The notes below the pieces were generated by a model that made no database searches, was not told the origin of the DNA, and saw nothing but the letters and a program-made list of their open reading frames with translations. This document shows positions 8,123 through 16,337 of a DNA stretch of 64,000 nucleotides, in pieces. The translations under genes were made by a program, and so were the position numbers. Source of the DNA: Streptomyces caelestis (GTDB lineage Bacteria; Actinomycetota; Actinomycetes; Streptomycetales; Streptomycetaceae); assembly GCF_001279005.1 (NCBI RefSeq), contig NZ_LGCN01000239.1, forward strand, positions 1-64,000, in the 5' to 3' direction. Within the stretch, counting starts at the first letter, position 1; the number at the start of each line of letters is the position of its first letter.

Positions 8123-9202
8123 ATGCCCGGAACCGTGCTGCTGCTGGCGGCCTCGCCGCTGGGCCGCGGGCGGCTGGTGGACGCGGCGTCCGTGCTCCCG
8201 GTCCTCGCGGCGGTACCGCCCGCCGTGCTGTCCGGCGCGGACACCGCGAACGTCGTCGAACTCGCCGACCCGCTGGAGCCGCAGGCCGTGCTGACCCGGC
8301 TGCGTGCCGCCGCCGCGGCGCCGGGGCCGCTGACCGTGTACGTCACCGGGCAGCTCCAGCTCGACCGCCGTCAGCGGCTGCCGCATCTGGCGCTGGCCCG
8401 GACGACCGCCTCCACCGTGCGGTACACCGGGCTGCCGTGGCACTGGTTCCGGGAGGAACTGCGGCTGCGCCCGGCGGGCGCCACGACGCTGTTCCTCGAT
8501 CTGCACGCCGACCCGGAGACCTGGCAGGCGCTGGGCGCGGCGCGCCCGCCGGGCCCGCTCCCGCTCGACTGCGGCCCCGACAACGCCGTCTACGGCCGGG
8601 TCGCGCCCCCGCCGCCCCGCCGCGGGGTCGCGGCGCCGGAGTACATGAAGGCGGTCGCGACGATCCTGCGCAGCGGATGGCGTCCACCGGACGAGGAGCT
8701 GCACCGGCAGGCGCTGACGCGGATCGCCCCGGAGAACGCGGGCGCCGATCTGCCGCTGGCGCGGAGCGGGCCGGCGCCGGGCGATCCGCACGCGGCCGTC
8801 ACCGCCGCCGTGCGCTCCGGCCGGCACGCGGACGCCGACGCGCTCGCCGCGCGGCTGGAGCAGGCGGCCGCCCTGGCGCACGGGCCCGCCTCCGAGGAGG
8901 CGCTGCACTGGACGGAGGTCCGGGCGGACCTGGCGATGCTGGCCGGGGACGCGGCGCGCAGCTGCCGTACCTGGCTGGCCGTCGCGAGCGCCCGGCTGAC
9001 CGCCGGGCAGCCGGCGGACGCGCCCGCCGTCGAGACGGCCGTGGACCGGGCGCACCACCAGTGGGGTCGGATCGGCGATCCGGCCAGGGCCCGTGAACTC
9101 GGCGCGGTGCTCGCCGAGTTGCGCGGCCGGGTGCCGGGGCGGCGCGAGGGGGCCCTGGACCACGTGCGGCGGCAGTTGCGGCAGTTGCAGACGCAGGGCT
9201 GA
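8123..9202 (+). CDS. Caspase-like protein lacking the His-Cys dyad, with helical C-terminal half
   Basis: A 359-residue protein from ATG 8123 with a strong GGGGGAGGGA site. The N-terminal half follows the order of conflict-system caspases: strand LTVYVTGQLQLD where active members have YFAGHG, then RLPHLALARTTAST, TGLPWHWFREEL, and strand ATTLFLDLHADP where active members have ILDCCFAG. Both catalytic positions therefore appear substituted (Gln for His, no Cys). Residues from about 225 form amphipathic TPR-like helices (LEQAAALAHGP, WLAVASARLTAG). It is the first gene of the caspase/EACC1 group and may be a regulatory pseudo-caspase or adaptor. The fold assignment is my alignment by eye against the active caspase two genes downstream. 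Confidence 0.7.
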   Translation: MPGTVLLLAASPLGRGRLVDAASVLPVLAAVPPAVLSGADTANVVELADPLEPQAVLTRLRAAAAAPGPLTVYVTGQLQLDRRQRLPHLALARTTASTVRYTGLPWHWFREELRLRPAGATTLFLDLHADPETWQALGAARPPGPLPLDCGPDNAVYGRVAPPPPRRGVAAPEYMKAVATILRSGWRPPDEELHRQALTRIAPENAGADLPLARSGPAPGDPHAAVTAAVRSGRHADADALAARLEQAAALAHGPASEEALHWTEVRADLAMLAGDAARSCRTWLAVASARLTAGQPADAPAVETAVDRAHHQWGRIGDPARARELGAVLAELRGRVPGRREGALDHVRRQLRQLQTQG

Positions 9203-9254
9203 GTGCCGGCCGGACCCTCCCCAGCGGGCGACGGCGGTGCCATGATGGTGAGTC

Positions 9255-9617
9255 ATGGCTGAGGGGGACGGCGTGGCCAACCAGGGCATCCGGGTACGGC
9301 TGGACGGGACGGCGACCGAGCGCGACATCGGGGCGCTGCGCAAGTGGCTGGAGCGGGAGGAACCGCTCGACGAGCGGGTGCGCGCGGGCGAGTTACGGAT
9401 ACAGGAGCGGCCCCGGACGGACGGGACCGGCACCCCGATGGGCGTCGGCATGGACATCGTCCTCGTCGTCACCGGAGCGGCCGCCTCCGTGTTCTTCCAG
9501 GAACTGCTGGACCAGGTCAAGCGCGCCGTGTCGGCCTGGCAGGCCAACCGGCGCGAGGTCGAGGACGGCGCACCGCCCGAGGACAGAGTCGAACCGGTGA
9601 ACCTCGACGACAGGTAG
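9255..9617 (+). CDS. EACC1-type effector-associated constant component
   Basis: A 120-residue protein from ATG 9255. It has a short alpha/beta N-terminus (IRVRLDGTATERDIGALRKW), a connecting segment, and one hydrophobic helix near residues 62-80 (MDIVLVVTGAAASVFFQELL). The C-terminus is charged. This layout matches the EACC1 family, the small constant partner of variable effectors such as caspases in actinobacterial conflict systems. Its stop is 4 nt before the caspase start. Leu47 is encoded by TTA (9393-9395), a codon that in Streptomyces needs the developmentally controlled bldA tRNA, so translation of this partner is probably limited to late growth. Confidence 0.75.
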   Translation: MAEGDGVANQGIRVRLDGTATERDIGALRKWLEREEPLDERVRAGELRIQERPRTDGTGTPMGVGMDIVLVVTGAAASVFFQELLDQVKRAVSAWQANRREVEDGAPPEDRVEPVNLDDR

Positions 9618-9621
9618 GCCG

Positions 9622-12237
9622 GTGACTCCCCTCGACCCGCGCGGGCTGGTGAACAGGGCGTTGCTGGTCGGCGTGTCCGAGTACGACCTCACGGAGCCGC
9701 CGCACGGCGTGCCCGGTGACCTCCCGGCGGTCAAGCACAACCTGAACCGGATGCGCGAGGCGCTGGTGCGCGGGCGGGTCTTCGGCGAGCGGGAGATCGA
9801 GGTCGCCCGTTCGCCGTCCCTGGACGACTTCGGGCGGGCGCTGCGCGCGGTGGCCGGGGAGGCCGAGGGGGTGCTGCTGCTCTACTTCGCCGGGCACGGC
9901 GCCATTCCCAGCGCGGGCGACGAGCTGTTCCTGCAGATGCGCAACGCCAGCGTGGTCGCGGGCGGACACGCGGTCTTCCCCGGCGCGGAGATGTTCACCA
10001 CCGTGCTGACGGTGCTGGCGACCAGCCCGGCCCGGCGGATCGTGGTGATCCTCGACTGCTGCTTCGCGGGCAACGCGGCGCGGGTCTGGGAGCACTTCGA
10101 CGACAAGCGGCGCGTGATGCTGCTGATGAGCGTGCAGGCCAACCACCGTACCGACGCCGGGGATCCGAGGGAGCCGACGCCGTTCACCGCCGTCCTCGCG
10201 GCGCTCCTCGACGAGGACCGCGACACGACGCTGTCGGACCTGGCCGACCGGTCGCGGGAGAGGATGACCGCGCTGGGCCTGCGCACCCTGCGCGACGATC
10301 CGTGGGAGCCGCAGCTCCGTACGGAACGGGGCATGGACGTGCTGCTGAGGCCCGGCGGCGGGCAGGACCCGCCGGCGCCCCCGCCCCGCCCGTCGGTACC
10401 CACCCCGCCTCCGGGGCCCGCCCCGCCTCCGGGGCCCACCCCGCCTCAAGGCCCCTTCCGCGCCTTCCCGGCCGTGCTCCTCGCCCTGGCGCGGGGCCTG
10501 CGCGCCGCCCTGACCGACCGCTTCCGCACGCCCGGTCCGCCGCGCCCGTCCCGGCGGGCCGTGACCCGGATCGTCCTCGCCGCCGGCCTCCTCGGCCTCG
10601 GCCTCTACGGTCTGCCGAGGTGGACCGGGGGTGACGAGGCGGCCTGCGCCCCGCCGCTCGAGCTGCGCGTGCTGACCGACCCGGACCTGGAACCGACGGT
10701 CCGGGCCGCCGCCGACGCCTATCTCACCTCCGGGGAGAACACCACCGGCGACGGCTGCCGGCGCACCGGTGTCACCGTCTACAGCGCGGGCTCCTCGGAC
10801 GTGGTCGACGCGCTGCGCGCGCAGACCGGCGCCTGGCAGGAGCCCCGGAACGAGGACGTCAACCCGCAGCGGGACATCGGCCCGCAGCCGGACGTCTGGA
10901 TCCCCGCCTCCCGCGCCGACGCCGACCGGGTCGAGGCCGGCCGGGACACGGACGCCGTGGCCGCCCTGGAGCCGGCGGAGGAGCCCCTCGCCTACTCCCC
11001 GGTCGTGCTCGCCGTCCCGGACGCCCTCTCCTCCGAGGCGCTGGACGACCGCGTCGGCCGCCCCCTGAGCGAGATGGTCGACCGTCTGACCGCGCGGGAC
11101 GGGAACGCCGCGGTGCGCCGCCCGGACCCGGAGTTCACGGACACGGGCCTGCTCGCCACGGTCGGCCTGTACGGCGCGGACGCGCGCGCCGTCGCCCGCG
11201 GTGAACGCATGGTCGCCCAGCCCGGTCCGCCCTCCCCCACGGCCGCCGAACTGCTGTGCACGCTGCCCGACGACGACGCCGTCGACCACCGCACCGCCGC
11301 CCTGGTCCCGGAGTTCCTGTTGCGCAGCGGCGTCGGCTGCGACGCCACCACGCGCAGCACGCGGTACGCCCAGTACCCCGAGGACGTCCCCGGCGTGGAG
11401 CCGGTGTACGTGCGGGTCCGCTGGCGGGGCGCCGACCGCGACGAGCGGGAGAGGGACGCGTCGGCGGACGGGTTCCGCGACTGGCTGGCCGGCGAGCGGG
11501 GGCGCGCGGTGTTCGCCCGGGACGGCTTCCGCTCCGCGTACGACCGGGAACTGCTGGACGCCCCGCGGGACGGCGAACACATGCTGCACGCGCCCACCCC
11601 GCTCGTCGAGTCGGCCGGCCGGGACGCGATGGAGCGGGCGCTGCGCGCCTACCGGGACGCGGGCGGTCCGGGGCGGGTGCTGTTCCTGCTGGACAGCTCC
11701 GGTTCGATGATCGGCCAGTGGCAGGGGCCGAGCGGCGGTCCCGGTCTGCTCAGGCAGTCGCTGGGCGGGCTGGGCGAACGGGACGAGTACGGCGTGTGGG
11801 CGGTGGCCGGCACCGGCGACCGGCCGTACGGGACGCTCCTGCGCCTCGGTCCGCACGGACGCGCCGACGCCGCGCGGGCCCTCGACGCCGGCGCCCGGGT
11901 CCGGGACGCCGAGGCCGATCCGCACGCGGCGCTGCTCGCCGCGCTCGACGAGATGGGGGAGCGCGGGGACGACCGGCGGCCCCAGCTGATCGTGCACATC
12001 ACCGACGGCGAGGACAACGGCCGGCTGACCGGCGAACGGCTGGACGACGTCCTCGACCGGGCGCGCGCGACCGGCGTCCCGGTGACCGTGGTCTCCCTGC
12101 AGAGCGGCGGCTGCGACCCGGGCCGGCCGGACCGGCGGATCGCCGACGTGAGCGGCGGGCGCTGCCTGGACCTCGGCGACGACCTCGGCGCGGCCCTGCA
12201 CGACGAGGTCGCCCGCACCGGAACGGGGGAGGGCTGA
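9622..12237 (+). CDS. Caspase-TM-solute-binding-like-vWA fusion, EACC1-associated effector
   Basis: An 871-residue multidomain protein starting at GTG 9622. Residues about 8-240 are a caspase: ALLVGVSEYDL opens the fold, YFAGHG carries the catalytic His near 92 and VILDCCFAGNAAR the catalytic Cys near 145. A Pro-rich linker (about 250-285) and one membrane helix (IVLAAGLLGLGLYGL, about 315-332) follow. The region 345-670 resembles a periplasmic solute-binding domain (LRVLTDPDLEPTVRAAADAY). The C-terminus is a vWA domain with the MIDAS motif LFLLDSSGSM near 690 and ITDGEDNG. The caspase would be cytoplasmic and the sensor-like domains outside, so the protein could relay an extracellular signal to protease activation. 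TGATG overlap couples it to the lipoprotein gene. Confidence 0.85.
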   Translation: MTPLDPRGLVNRALLVGVSEYDLTEPPHGVPGDLPAVKHNLNRMREALVRGRVFGEREIEVARSPSLDDFGRALRAVAGEAEGVLLLYFAGHGAIPSAGDELFLQMRNASVVAGGHAVFPGAEMFTTVLTVLATSPARRIVVILDCCFAGNAARVWEHFDDKRRVMLLMSVQANHRTDAGDPREPTPFTAVLAALLDEDRDTTLSDLADRSRERMTALGLRTLRDDPWEPQLRTERGMDVLLRPGGGQDPPAPPPRPSVPTPPPGPAPPPGPTPPQGPFRAFPAVLLALARGLRAALTDRFRTPGPPRPSRRAVTRIVLAAGLLGLGLYGLPRWTGGDEAACAPPLELRVLTDPDLEPTVRAAADAYLTSGENTTGDGCRRTGVTVYSAGSSDVVDALRAQTGAWQEPRNEDVNPQRDIGPQPDVWIPASRADADRVEAGRDTDAVAALEPAEEPLAYSPVVLAVPDALSSEALDDRVGRPLSEMVDRLTARDGNAAVRRPDPEFTDTGLLATVGLYGADARAVARGERMVAQPGPPSPTAAELLCTLPDDDAVDHRTAALVPEFLLRSGVGCDATTRSTRYAQYPEDVPGVEPVYVRVRWRGADRDERERDASADGFRDWLAGERGRAVFARDGFRSAYDRELLDAPRDGEHMLHAPTPLVESAGRDAMERALRAYRDAGGPGRVLFLLDSSGSMIGQWQGPSGGPGLLRQSLGGLGERDEYGVWAVAGTGDRPYGTLLRLGPHGRADAARALDAGARVRDAEADPHAALLAALDEMGERGDDRRPQLIVHITDGEDNGRLTGERLDDVLDRARATGVPVTVVSLQSGGCDPGRPDRRIADVSGGRCLDLGDDLGAALHDEVARTGTGEG

Positions 12238-13607
12238 TGGTCCGACGGCTCGCCGCGCTGCTGGCGCTGCTGCTGGTGCTCGCCGCCTGCACCGGCGGCG
12301 GGGACGGCGGCGCACCGGCCGCGCCCACCGCGCGGGACGTGCCCGGCACCATCGTCGTGGCCAGCGGCCGTGACGTCACCGGCAAGAACGGTGTGCGCCG
12401 GCGGCTCATCGACGCCTGGAACCAGCGCGAGCAGCGGGCCGGCACGCAGTTCCGCGCCCGGCTGGTGGAGCTGCCGGGCAGCGCCGACGAACAGCGCAGC
12501 CAGCTGCTGGGCGCCCTGCAGTCGCGCAGCGCCGAGTACGACGTGGTCAATCTGGACGTCACCTGGGTGCCGGAGTTCGCCGCGGCCGGGCTGGTCCGGG
12601 TGCTGCCGGAGGAGCTGGTCGACGAGGACGTCATCCGGTCCGTGGCCGGGACGGCCCGGTGGGGCGGGAAGGTGTACGCGGTGCCGTTCAACAGCGACGT
12701 CGGCCTGCTGTACTACCGGCGCGACCACCTGGCGCGGGCGGGCGTCGAGCGGCCCGACCTGAGCGGCGGCCTCACCTGGGAGCGGCTGCGGGACCTCGTC
12801 GAGACCCTCGACGGCCGTCCCGCGCGGGGCGCCTACCGCAAGGGCTGGACCACGCAGCTCGCCGCGTACGAGGGCCGTACGGTCAACGCGGTGGAGGCGT
12901 TCGCGTCCGCCGTGCGGGACTTCGCGCTGGTCGACGAGGAGGGCCGCTACACGGGGACCGTCGAGGAGCTGGCCGCCGGGATCGCGGAGCTGCGCCGGCG
13001 CACCGAGACGCCGTACACGCTCCAGGACGCCTTCCACTCCGACGAGGCCGCCTCGCTGAGCGACTTCGCCGAGGGCCGTACGGCCTTCCTGCGGCACTGG
13101 CCGTACGTCTATCCGGCGTTGTACCGGACGTTCACGCGGGAGCAGCTCGGGGTGGCCCCGCTGCCCGGGCGGGCGGTGCTCGGCGGGCAGAACCTCGCGG
13201 TGACCAGCGCGTCGCAGCGGTCCGGGAAGGCGGCCGAGCTGATCCGGTTCCTCACCGGCCGGGAGAGCGAGCGCTGCCTGCTGGACGCGGGGTTCGCCGC
13301 CACGCGGGAGTCGGCGTACGGGGACGGGGTGCGCTGCGCCACGGCCGTCGCGGGGCCGTCCGCGTCCCCCACGGGGGAGGGCGCCGACCCGGTCCCGCGC
13401 GACGCGGGCGGCCGTCCGGCCTACGCCCGCACCATCCTGCTCCCGGCCCTGCGCGACGCGGTGCACCGGCCGAGGACCCCGCTGTACGGGGCGTTCACCC
13501 AGACGTTCACCGCCGGGCTCGGCCCCCTCTTCGGCGACGCCCCGCCGACGGACGAGGCCCTGGCCGAGCAGCTGGACGAGGCCCTGCGCAAGGCCCTGCC
13601 CGACTGA
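12237..13607 (+). CDS. Solute-binding lipoprotein of the caspase operon
   Basis: A 456-residue protein whose ATG (12237-12239) overlaps the TGA of the caspase gene, indicating translational coupling. The signal peptide RRLAALLALLLVLAAC ends in a lipobox with Cys near residue 19, so it is a lipoprotein. The rest resembles family 1 extracellular solute-binding proteins: IVVASGRDVTGKNGVRR, YDVVNLDVTWVPEF, YAVPFNSDVGLLYYR, and a late GGQNLAVTSAS. No permease or ATPase gene is nearby, so a transport role is unsupported. Given the solute-binding-like segment in the preceding caspase, it more likely serves as a ligand sensor for that protein. This is inference from context. Confidence 0.8.
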   Translation: MVRRLAALLALLLVLAACTGGGDGGAPAAPTARDVPGTIVVASGRDVTGKNGVRRRLIDAWNQREQRAGTQFRARLVELPGSADEQRSQLLGALQSRSAEYDVVNLDVTWVPEFAAAGLVRVLPEELVDEDVIRSVAGTARWGGKVYAVPFNSDVGLLYYRRDHLARAGVERPDLSGGLTWERLRDLVETLDGRPARGAYRKGWTTQLAAYEGRTVNAVEAFASAVRDFALVDEEGRYTGTVEELAAGIAELRRRTETPYTLQDAFHSDEAASLSDFAEGRTAFLRHWPYVYPALYRTFTREQLGVAPLPGRAVLGGQNLAVTSASQRSGKAAELIRFLTGRESERCLLDAGFAATRESAYGDGVRCATAVAGPSASPTGEGADPVPRDAGGRPAYARTILLPALRDAVHRPRTPLYGAFTQTFTAGLGPLFGDAPPTDEALAEQLDEALRKALPD

Positions 13608-13898
13608 CGAACCCGGCCGCCCCGGACGCCCTCATGGACTCCCCGCCGGTCCGCCGGGCCGTGCCGTCCGGCCGCCCGGCCGGCCGTACCGCCGGTCGGT
13701 GCCGGTTCGTCGCTGCCGGACCGTGCCGTCCGGCGGCCCTGCCGGGCTGTCGTCACCGGCTGCCGTTCCGCCGTCATGGACTTCCTGCCGGGGTGGTGCC
13801 GCCCGGCCGCCCGCCAGGCCGTACCGCCGGTCGGTGCCGGTCCGTCGCCGCCGGGCTTCTCCCGGGCTGTTCCCGCCGGGCCGTGCCGTCCGGCCGCC
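13608..13898. repeat. Gene-free gap with imperfect GC-rich duplications
   Basis: No open frame here is convincing. The sequence around GGCCGTACCGCCGGTCGGTG occurs at about 13682-13701 and again at about 13818-13837, with related CCGTGCCGTCCGGC blocks at 13661, 13724 and 13879. It looks like a slippage-prone repeat region after the caspase operon. Confidence 0.4.
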
Positions 13899-14063
13899 CT
13901 ACCGGACCGCCGCCTCCACCGGTGTCGTGGTCCGGCGGTCCGGCTCGGGGTCGACGTCCTTGGCCGGGCCCGCGTTGGCAGCCAGGGCCAGCGCGGCGAC
14001 CGCGGCGACGGCCGCGGCGAGACCGCGGGCGTAACGCTCGGTGGTGCGTGTGCGTTCCAGCAC
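13899..14063 (-). CDS. Small secreted or membrane peptide, candidate signal for the adjacent HTH-TPR regulator
   Basis: A 54-residue ORF starting at GTG 14063 with GAGG 5-6 nt upstream and ending in TAG at 13899-13901. It reads MLERTRTTERYARG, then a hydrophobic alanine-rich helix (LAAAVAAVAALALAANAG), then a hydrophilic tail PAKDVDPEPDRRTTTPVEAAVR. About 90% of third codon positions are G or C, as in genuine genes here. A positive N-terminus, one hydrophobic helix and a short polar tail are the shape of an exported propeptide. It lies 98 bp divergent from an HTH-TPR regulator. The function is inferred only from this layout. Confidence 0.5.
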   Translation of the reverse strand: MLERTRTTERYARGLAAAVAAVAALALAANAGPAKDVDPEPDRRTTTPVEAAVR

Positions 14064-14083
14064 GGCGACCTCGCAACAGCAAC

Positions 14084-14114
14084 GGGTTAAGCACGTTTAA
14101 TCCACGGTTTAACC
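14084..14114. promoter_or_regulatory. Repeated GTTTAA-type boxes between the peptide ORF and the HTH-TPR gene
   Basis: Three related boxes occur roughly one helical turn apart: GGTTAA (14085-14090), CACGTTTAA (14092-14100) and CACGGTTTAACC (14103-14114). The outer GGTTAA and TTAACC are inverted relative to each other. This is the only AT-rich block in the gap and fits an operator controlling both divergent genes. Confidence 0.5.
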
Positions 14115-14160
14115 TAGGGGCTGTCGGACGCGAACGGCAAGGGGCACTGGGGGAGTTGGC

Positions 14161-15504
14161 GTGGGGGAGCGGGACGAGCCGGCGACCATCGGACGGCGGG
14201 TGCAGCAGTTGCGGGTGGAGCGCGGACTGACCCAGCGGCAGCTGGCGGAGCCGGTGTACACGCCCGCGTACATCTCCACGCTGGAGGCGGGACGGGTGCG
14301 CCCCTCCGACGACGCGTTACGGCACCTCGCCGGCCGTCTCGGCGTCGCGTTCGACGAACTGGCCACCGGACGTCCCGCCCGGCTGGTGACCGAGCTGCAC
14401 CTGCGGCTGACCGAGGCACGGCGCACACTCGCCGTCGGCGAGACGGAGGCCGCGGTGGAGCAGTACGCCGGGCTGCTCGCCGAGGCGGAGGCGCACGACC
14501 TGGCCGAGGAGCAGGCCGCCGCACTGCTCGGGCTCGGGGAGTGCGCGCTGGAGACCGGCGAACTCGTCGAGGGCCGCCAGTACTTCGAGCGGGCCGAGGA
14601 CCGGCTCGCCGAGGCGCCGCTGCCCGCCCGGGCGCCGGCGCTGCGCGGGCGGGCCGTCGCCCACTACCTCGCGGGGGAACTGCGGTACGCGGTTTACCTC
14701 CTGGAGTCCACGATCGACGAGCTGAACCGGGGCGGCCTGCACGACCCGGACGCCCTGCTGCTGCTCTACGCCAGCGTGATCGGCCCGTACATGGACATGG
14801 GCGCGCACGCGCGGGCCGCGCAGGCGGCGGAGTTCGCGCTGGCGCTCGCACCGCAGTCCGGAGACCCGGCGCTGGTGGCGCGCATGCACCGGTCGGTGGC
14901 CCGCACCCTGCTCGCCGAGGGCCGCCTCGCCGAGGCGGACGCCTCGCTGGCCAAGGCGGCGGAGCTGTACCGCGGGCTGCAGCTCCGCACCGAGCTGGCC
15001 AACTGCCACTGGATGCGCGGCTACGTGTACGCGCAGAACGGCGAACTGGAGTGCGCCGAGAAGGAGATGCGCCAGGCGCTGGAGATGCTGTCGGCCAAGC
15101 GGGCGTCCCTCTACAGCAGCCAGGTGACCGTCGAGCTGGCCGACGTCCTGCACCGGCGCGGCGACTCCCGGGAGGCGGCGGCCCTGCTGGAGGACGTGCT
15201 CGGCGGGCTCTCCCCCGAGCGGGGGGCGGTGCACGCGGCGGCGGCGCACCGGCTGCTCGGGATCATCGCCGAGGACGCCCGCCGGGCGGAGCAGGCCGAG
15301 GAGCACTACGTCCGCGCGATGAGTCTGCTGGAACGCGCGGGCGCGGCCGGCGACCTGGCCGACCTGTGCCGCCTCCTCGGCGACCTGCTGCGCCGCACCG
15401 GCCGCGTCGAAGCGGCCCTGGACGCCTACCGCACCGGCCTGGGCCACCGCACGGCCCCGGGCACCACGACCCTGGGGCCGGCCCCGGCGCAACCCCCGGT
15501 CTGA
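14161..15504 (+). CDS. XRE-type HTH regulator with TPR repeats
   Basis: A 447-residue protein from GTG 14161, preceded by GGGGGAG. Residues 10-70 are a Cro/C1-type HTH (IGRRVQQLRVERGLTQRQLA, then YISTLEAGRVRPS). The remainder is a TPR superhelix with many repeated A-x-x-G/Y-x-x-A helices (for example YAGLLAEAEAHDLAEEQAAA and ARTLLAEGRLAEADASLAKA). This architecture is that of RRNPP-type peptide receptors and of other Streptomyces HTH-TPR regulators. Codon 53 is TTA (14317-14319), so expression probably depends on bldA. The divergent 54-codon ORF is a candidate ligand gene. No ligand-contact residues can be named from sequence alone. Confidence 0.85.
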   Translation: MGERDEPATIGRRVQQLRVERGLTQRQLAEPVYTPAYISTLEAGRVRPSDDALRHLAGRLGVAFDELATGRPARLVTELHLRLTEARRTLAVGETEAAVEQYAGLLAEAEAHDLAEEQAAALLGLGECALETGELVEGRQYFERAEDRLAEAPLPARAPALRGRAVAHYLAGELRYAVYLLESTIDELNRGGLHDPDALLLLYASVIGPYMDMGAHARAAQAAEFALALAPQSGDPALVARMHRSVARTLLAEGRLAEADASLAKAAELYRGLQLRTELANCHWMRGYVYAQNGELECAEKEMRQALEMLSAKRASLYSSQVTVELADVLHRRGDSREAAALLEDVLGGLSPERGAVHAAAAHRLLGIIAEDARRAEQAEEHYVRAMSLLERAGAAGDLADLCRLLGDLLRRTGRVEAALDAYRTGLGHRTAPGTTTLGPAPAQPPV

Positions 15505-15575
15505 CCGTTTCGGGGCGGACGGGCCGGGTAGTCGGGGCTCGGTTCCGGGGAGGACGGCCGAAGGAGGCGGTGGGC

Positions 15576-16310
15576 GTGTGGCCCAGGGACGGCCCCGAGG
15601 GCGACCCGGGCCGGGAGGACGACCAGGTGAGGGACGCGATCACCGCCGGGCTGCGCGACGCCGAGCCGGCCGCCGTTCCGGGACGGCTGTGCGCGGTGGC
15701 CGTCGCGCTGCTGCCGGTGGACGGTGCGAGCGTGTCGCTGCGCGGCGACGGCATGCCCGTCTACCTCGGCGCCTCCGGTCCACGGGCCGCACGTCTCGCC
15801 CAGCTCCAGGCCACCCTGGGCGACGGCCCCTGCCACCACGTCCTGGCGGCCGGCGCGCCGGTCCTCGCCCGCGACCTCGCCGCCGCCGGCTGCGCCGACC
15901 GCTGGCCCGTCTTCGCCCAGCAGGCGCTCGGCGCCGGCGTACGTGCCGTGTACGGCCTGCCGCTCGGCAGCGGCGCCGTCTGCGTCGGCACCCTCGACCT
16001 GTACCGCGACACCCCCGGCGGGCTCACCGACGGCCAGCTGCGGGTGGCCCGGCTCGTCGCCGGCGTCATGACGGTGGCACTGGTGGACCTGCCGTACGAC
16101 CTCCAGGGCGGCGACGAACCCTGGCTCGACGGACTGGCCGCCGACCACGACCGCGTCCACCAGGCCGTCGGCATGATCATGGCCCAGCTGGGCGTCGGCG
16201 CCGACGAGGCCCTGGCCCGCCTGCGCGCCGACGCCTTCGCCCACGACCGTACGGCCCTGGAGGTCGCCCTGGACGTGGTCGCCCACCGCCGCCGCTTCGA
16301 CACGCCCTGA
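15576..16310 (+). CDS. GAF-ANTAR domain protein (putative RNA-binding antiterminator)
   Basis: A 244-residue protein. The GTG at 15576 is chosen because AAGGAGG (15561-15567) lies 8 nt upstream; another GTG at 15570 is too close to that site. Residues about 20-160 form a GAF-type sensor domain (VDGASVSLRGDGMPVYLGAS, LGDGPCHHVL). The C-terminal 60 residues are an ANTAR domain (VHQAVGMIMAQLGVGADEAL, LRADAF). ANTAR proteins bind tandem hairpins in nascent mRNA and prevent termination. The signal and RNA targets are not evident here. It follows the HTH-TPR gene after 71 bp. Confidence 0.87.
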   Translation: MWPRDGPEGDPGREDDQVRDAITAGLRDAEPAAVPGRLCAVAVALLPVDGASVSLRGDGMPVYLGASGPRAARLAQLQATLGDGPCHHVLAAGAPVLARDLAAAGCADRWPVFAQQALGAGVRAVYGLPLGSGAVCVGTLDLYRDTPGGLTDGQLRVARLVAGVMTVALVDLPYDLQGGDEPWLDGLAADHDRVHQAVGMIMAQLGVGADEALARLRADAFAHDRTALEVALDVVAHRRRFDTP

Positions 16311-16337
16311 GCGCACGGTTGCCTACCCTTGACGGTC

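Noticed and set aside
9517..12315. A 932-residue minus-strand frame opposite the caspase gene
   Set aside because: No domain or sensible composition; the plus strand has clear caspase and vWA motifs.
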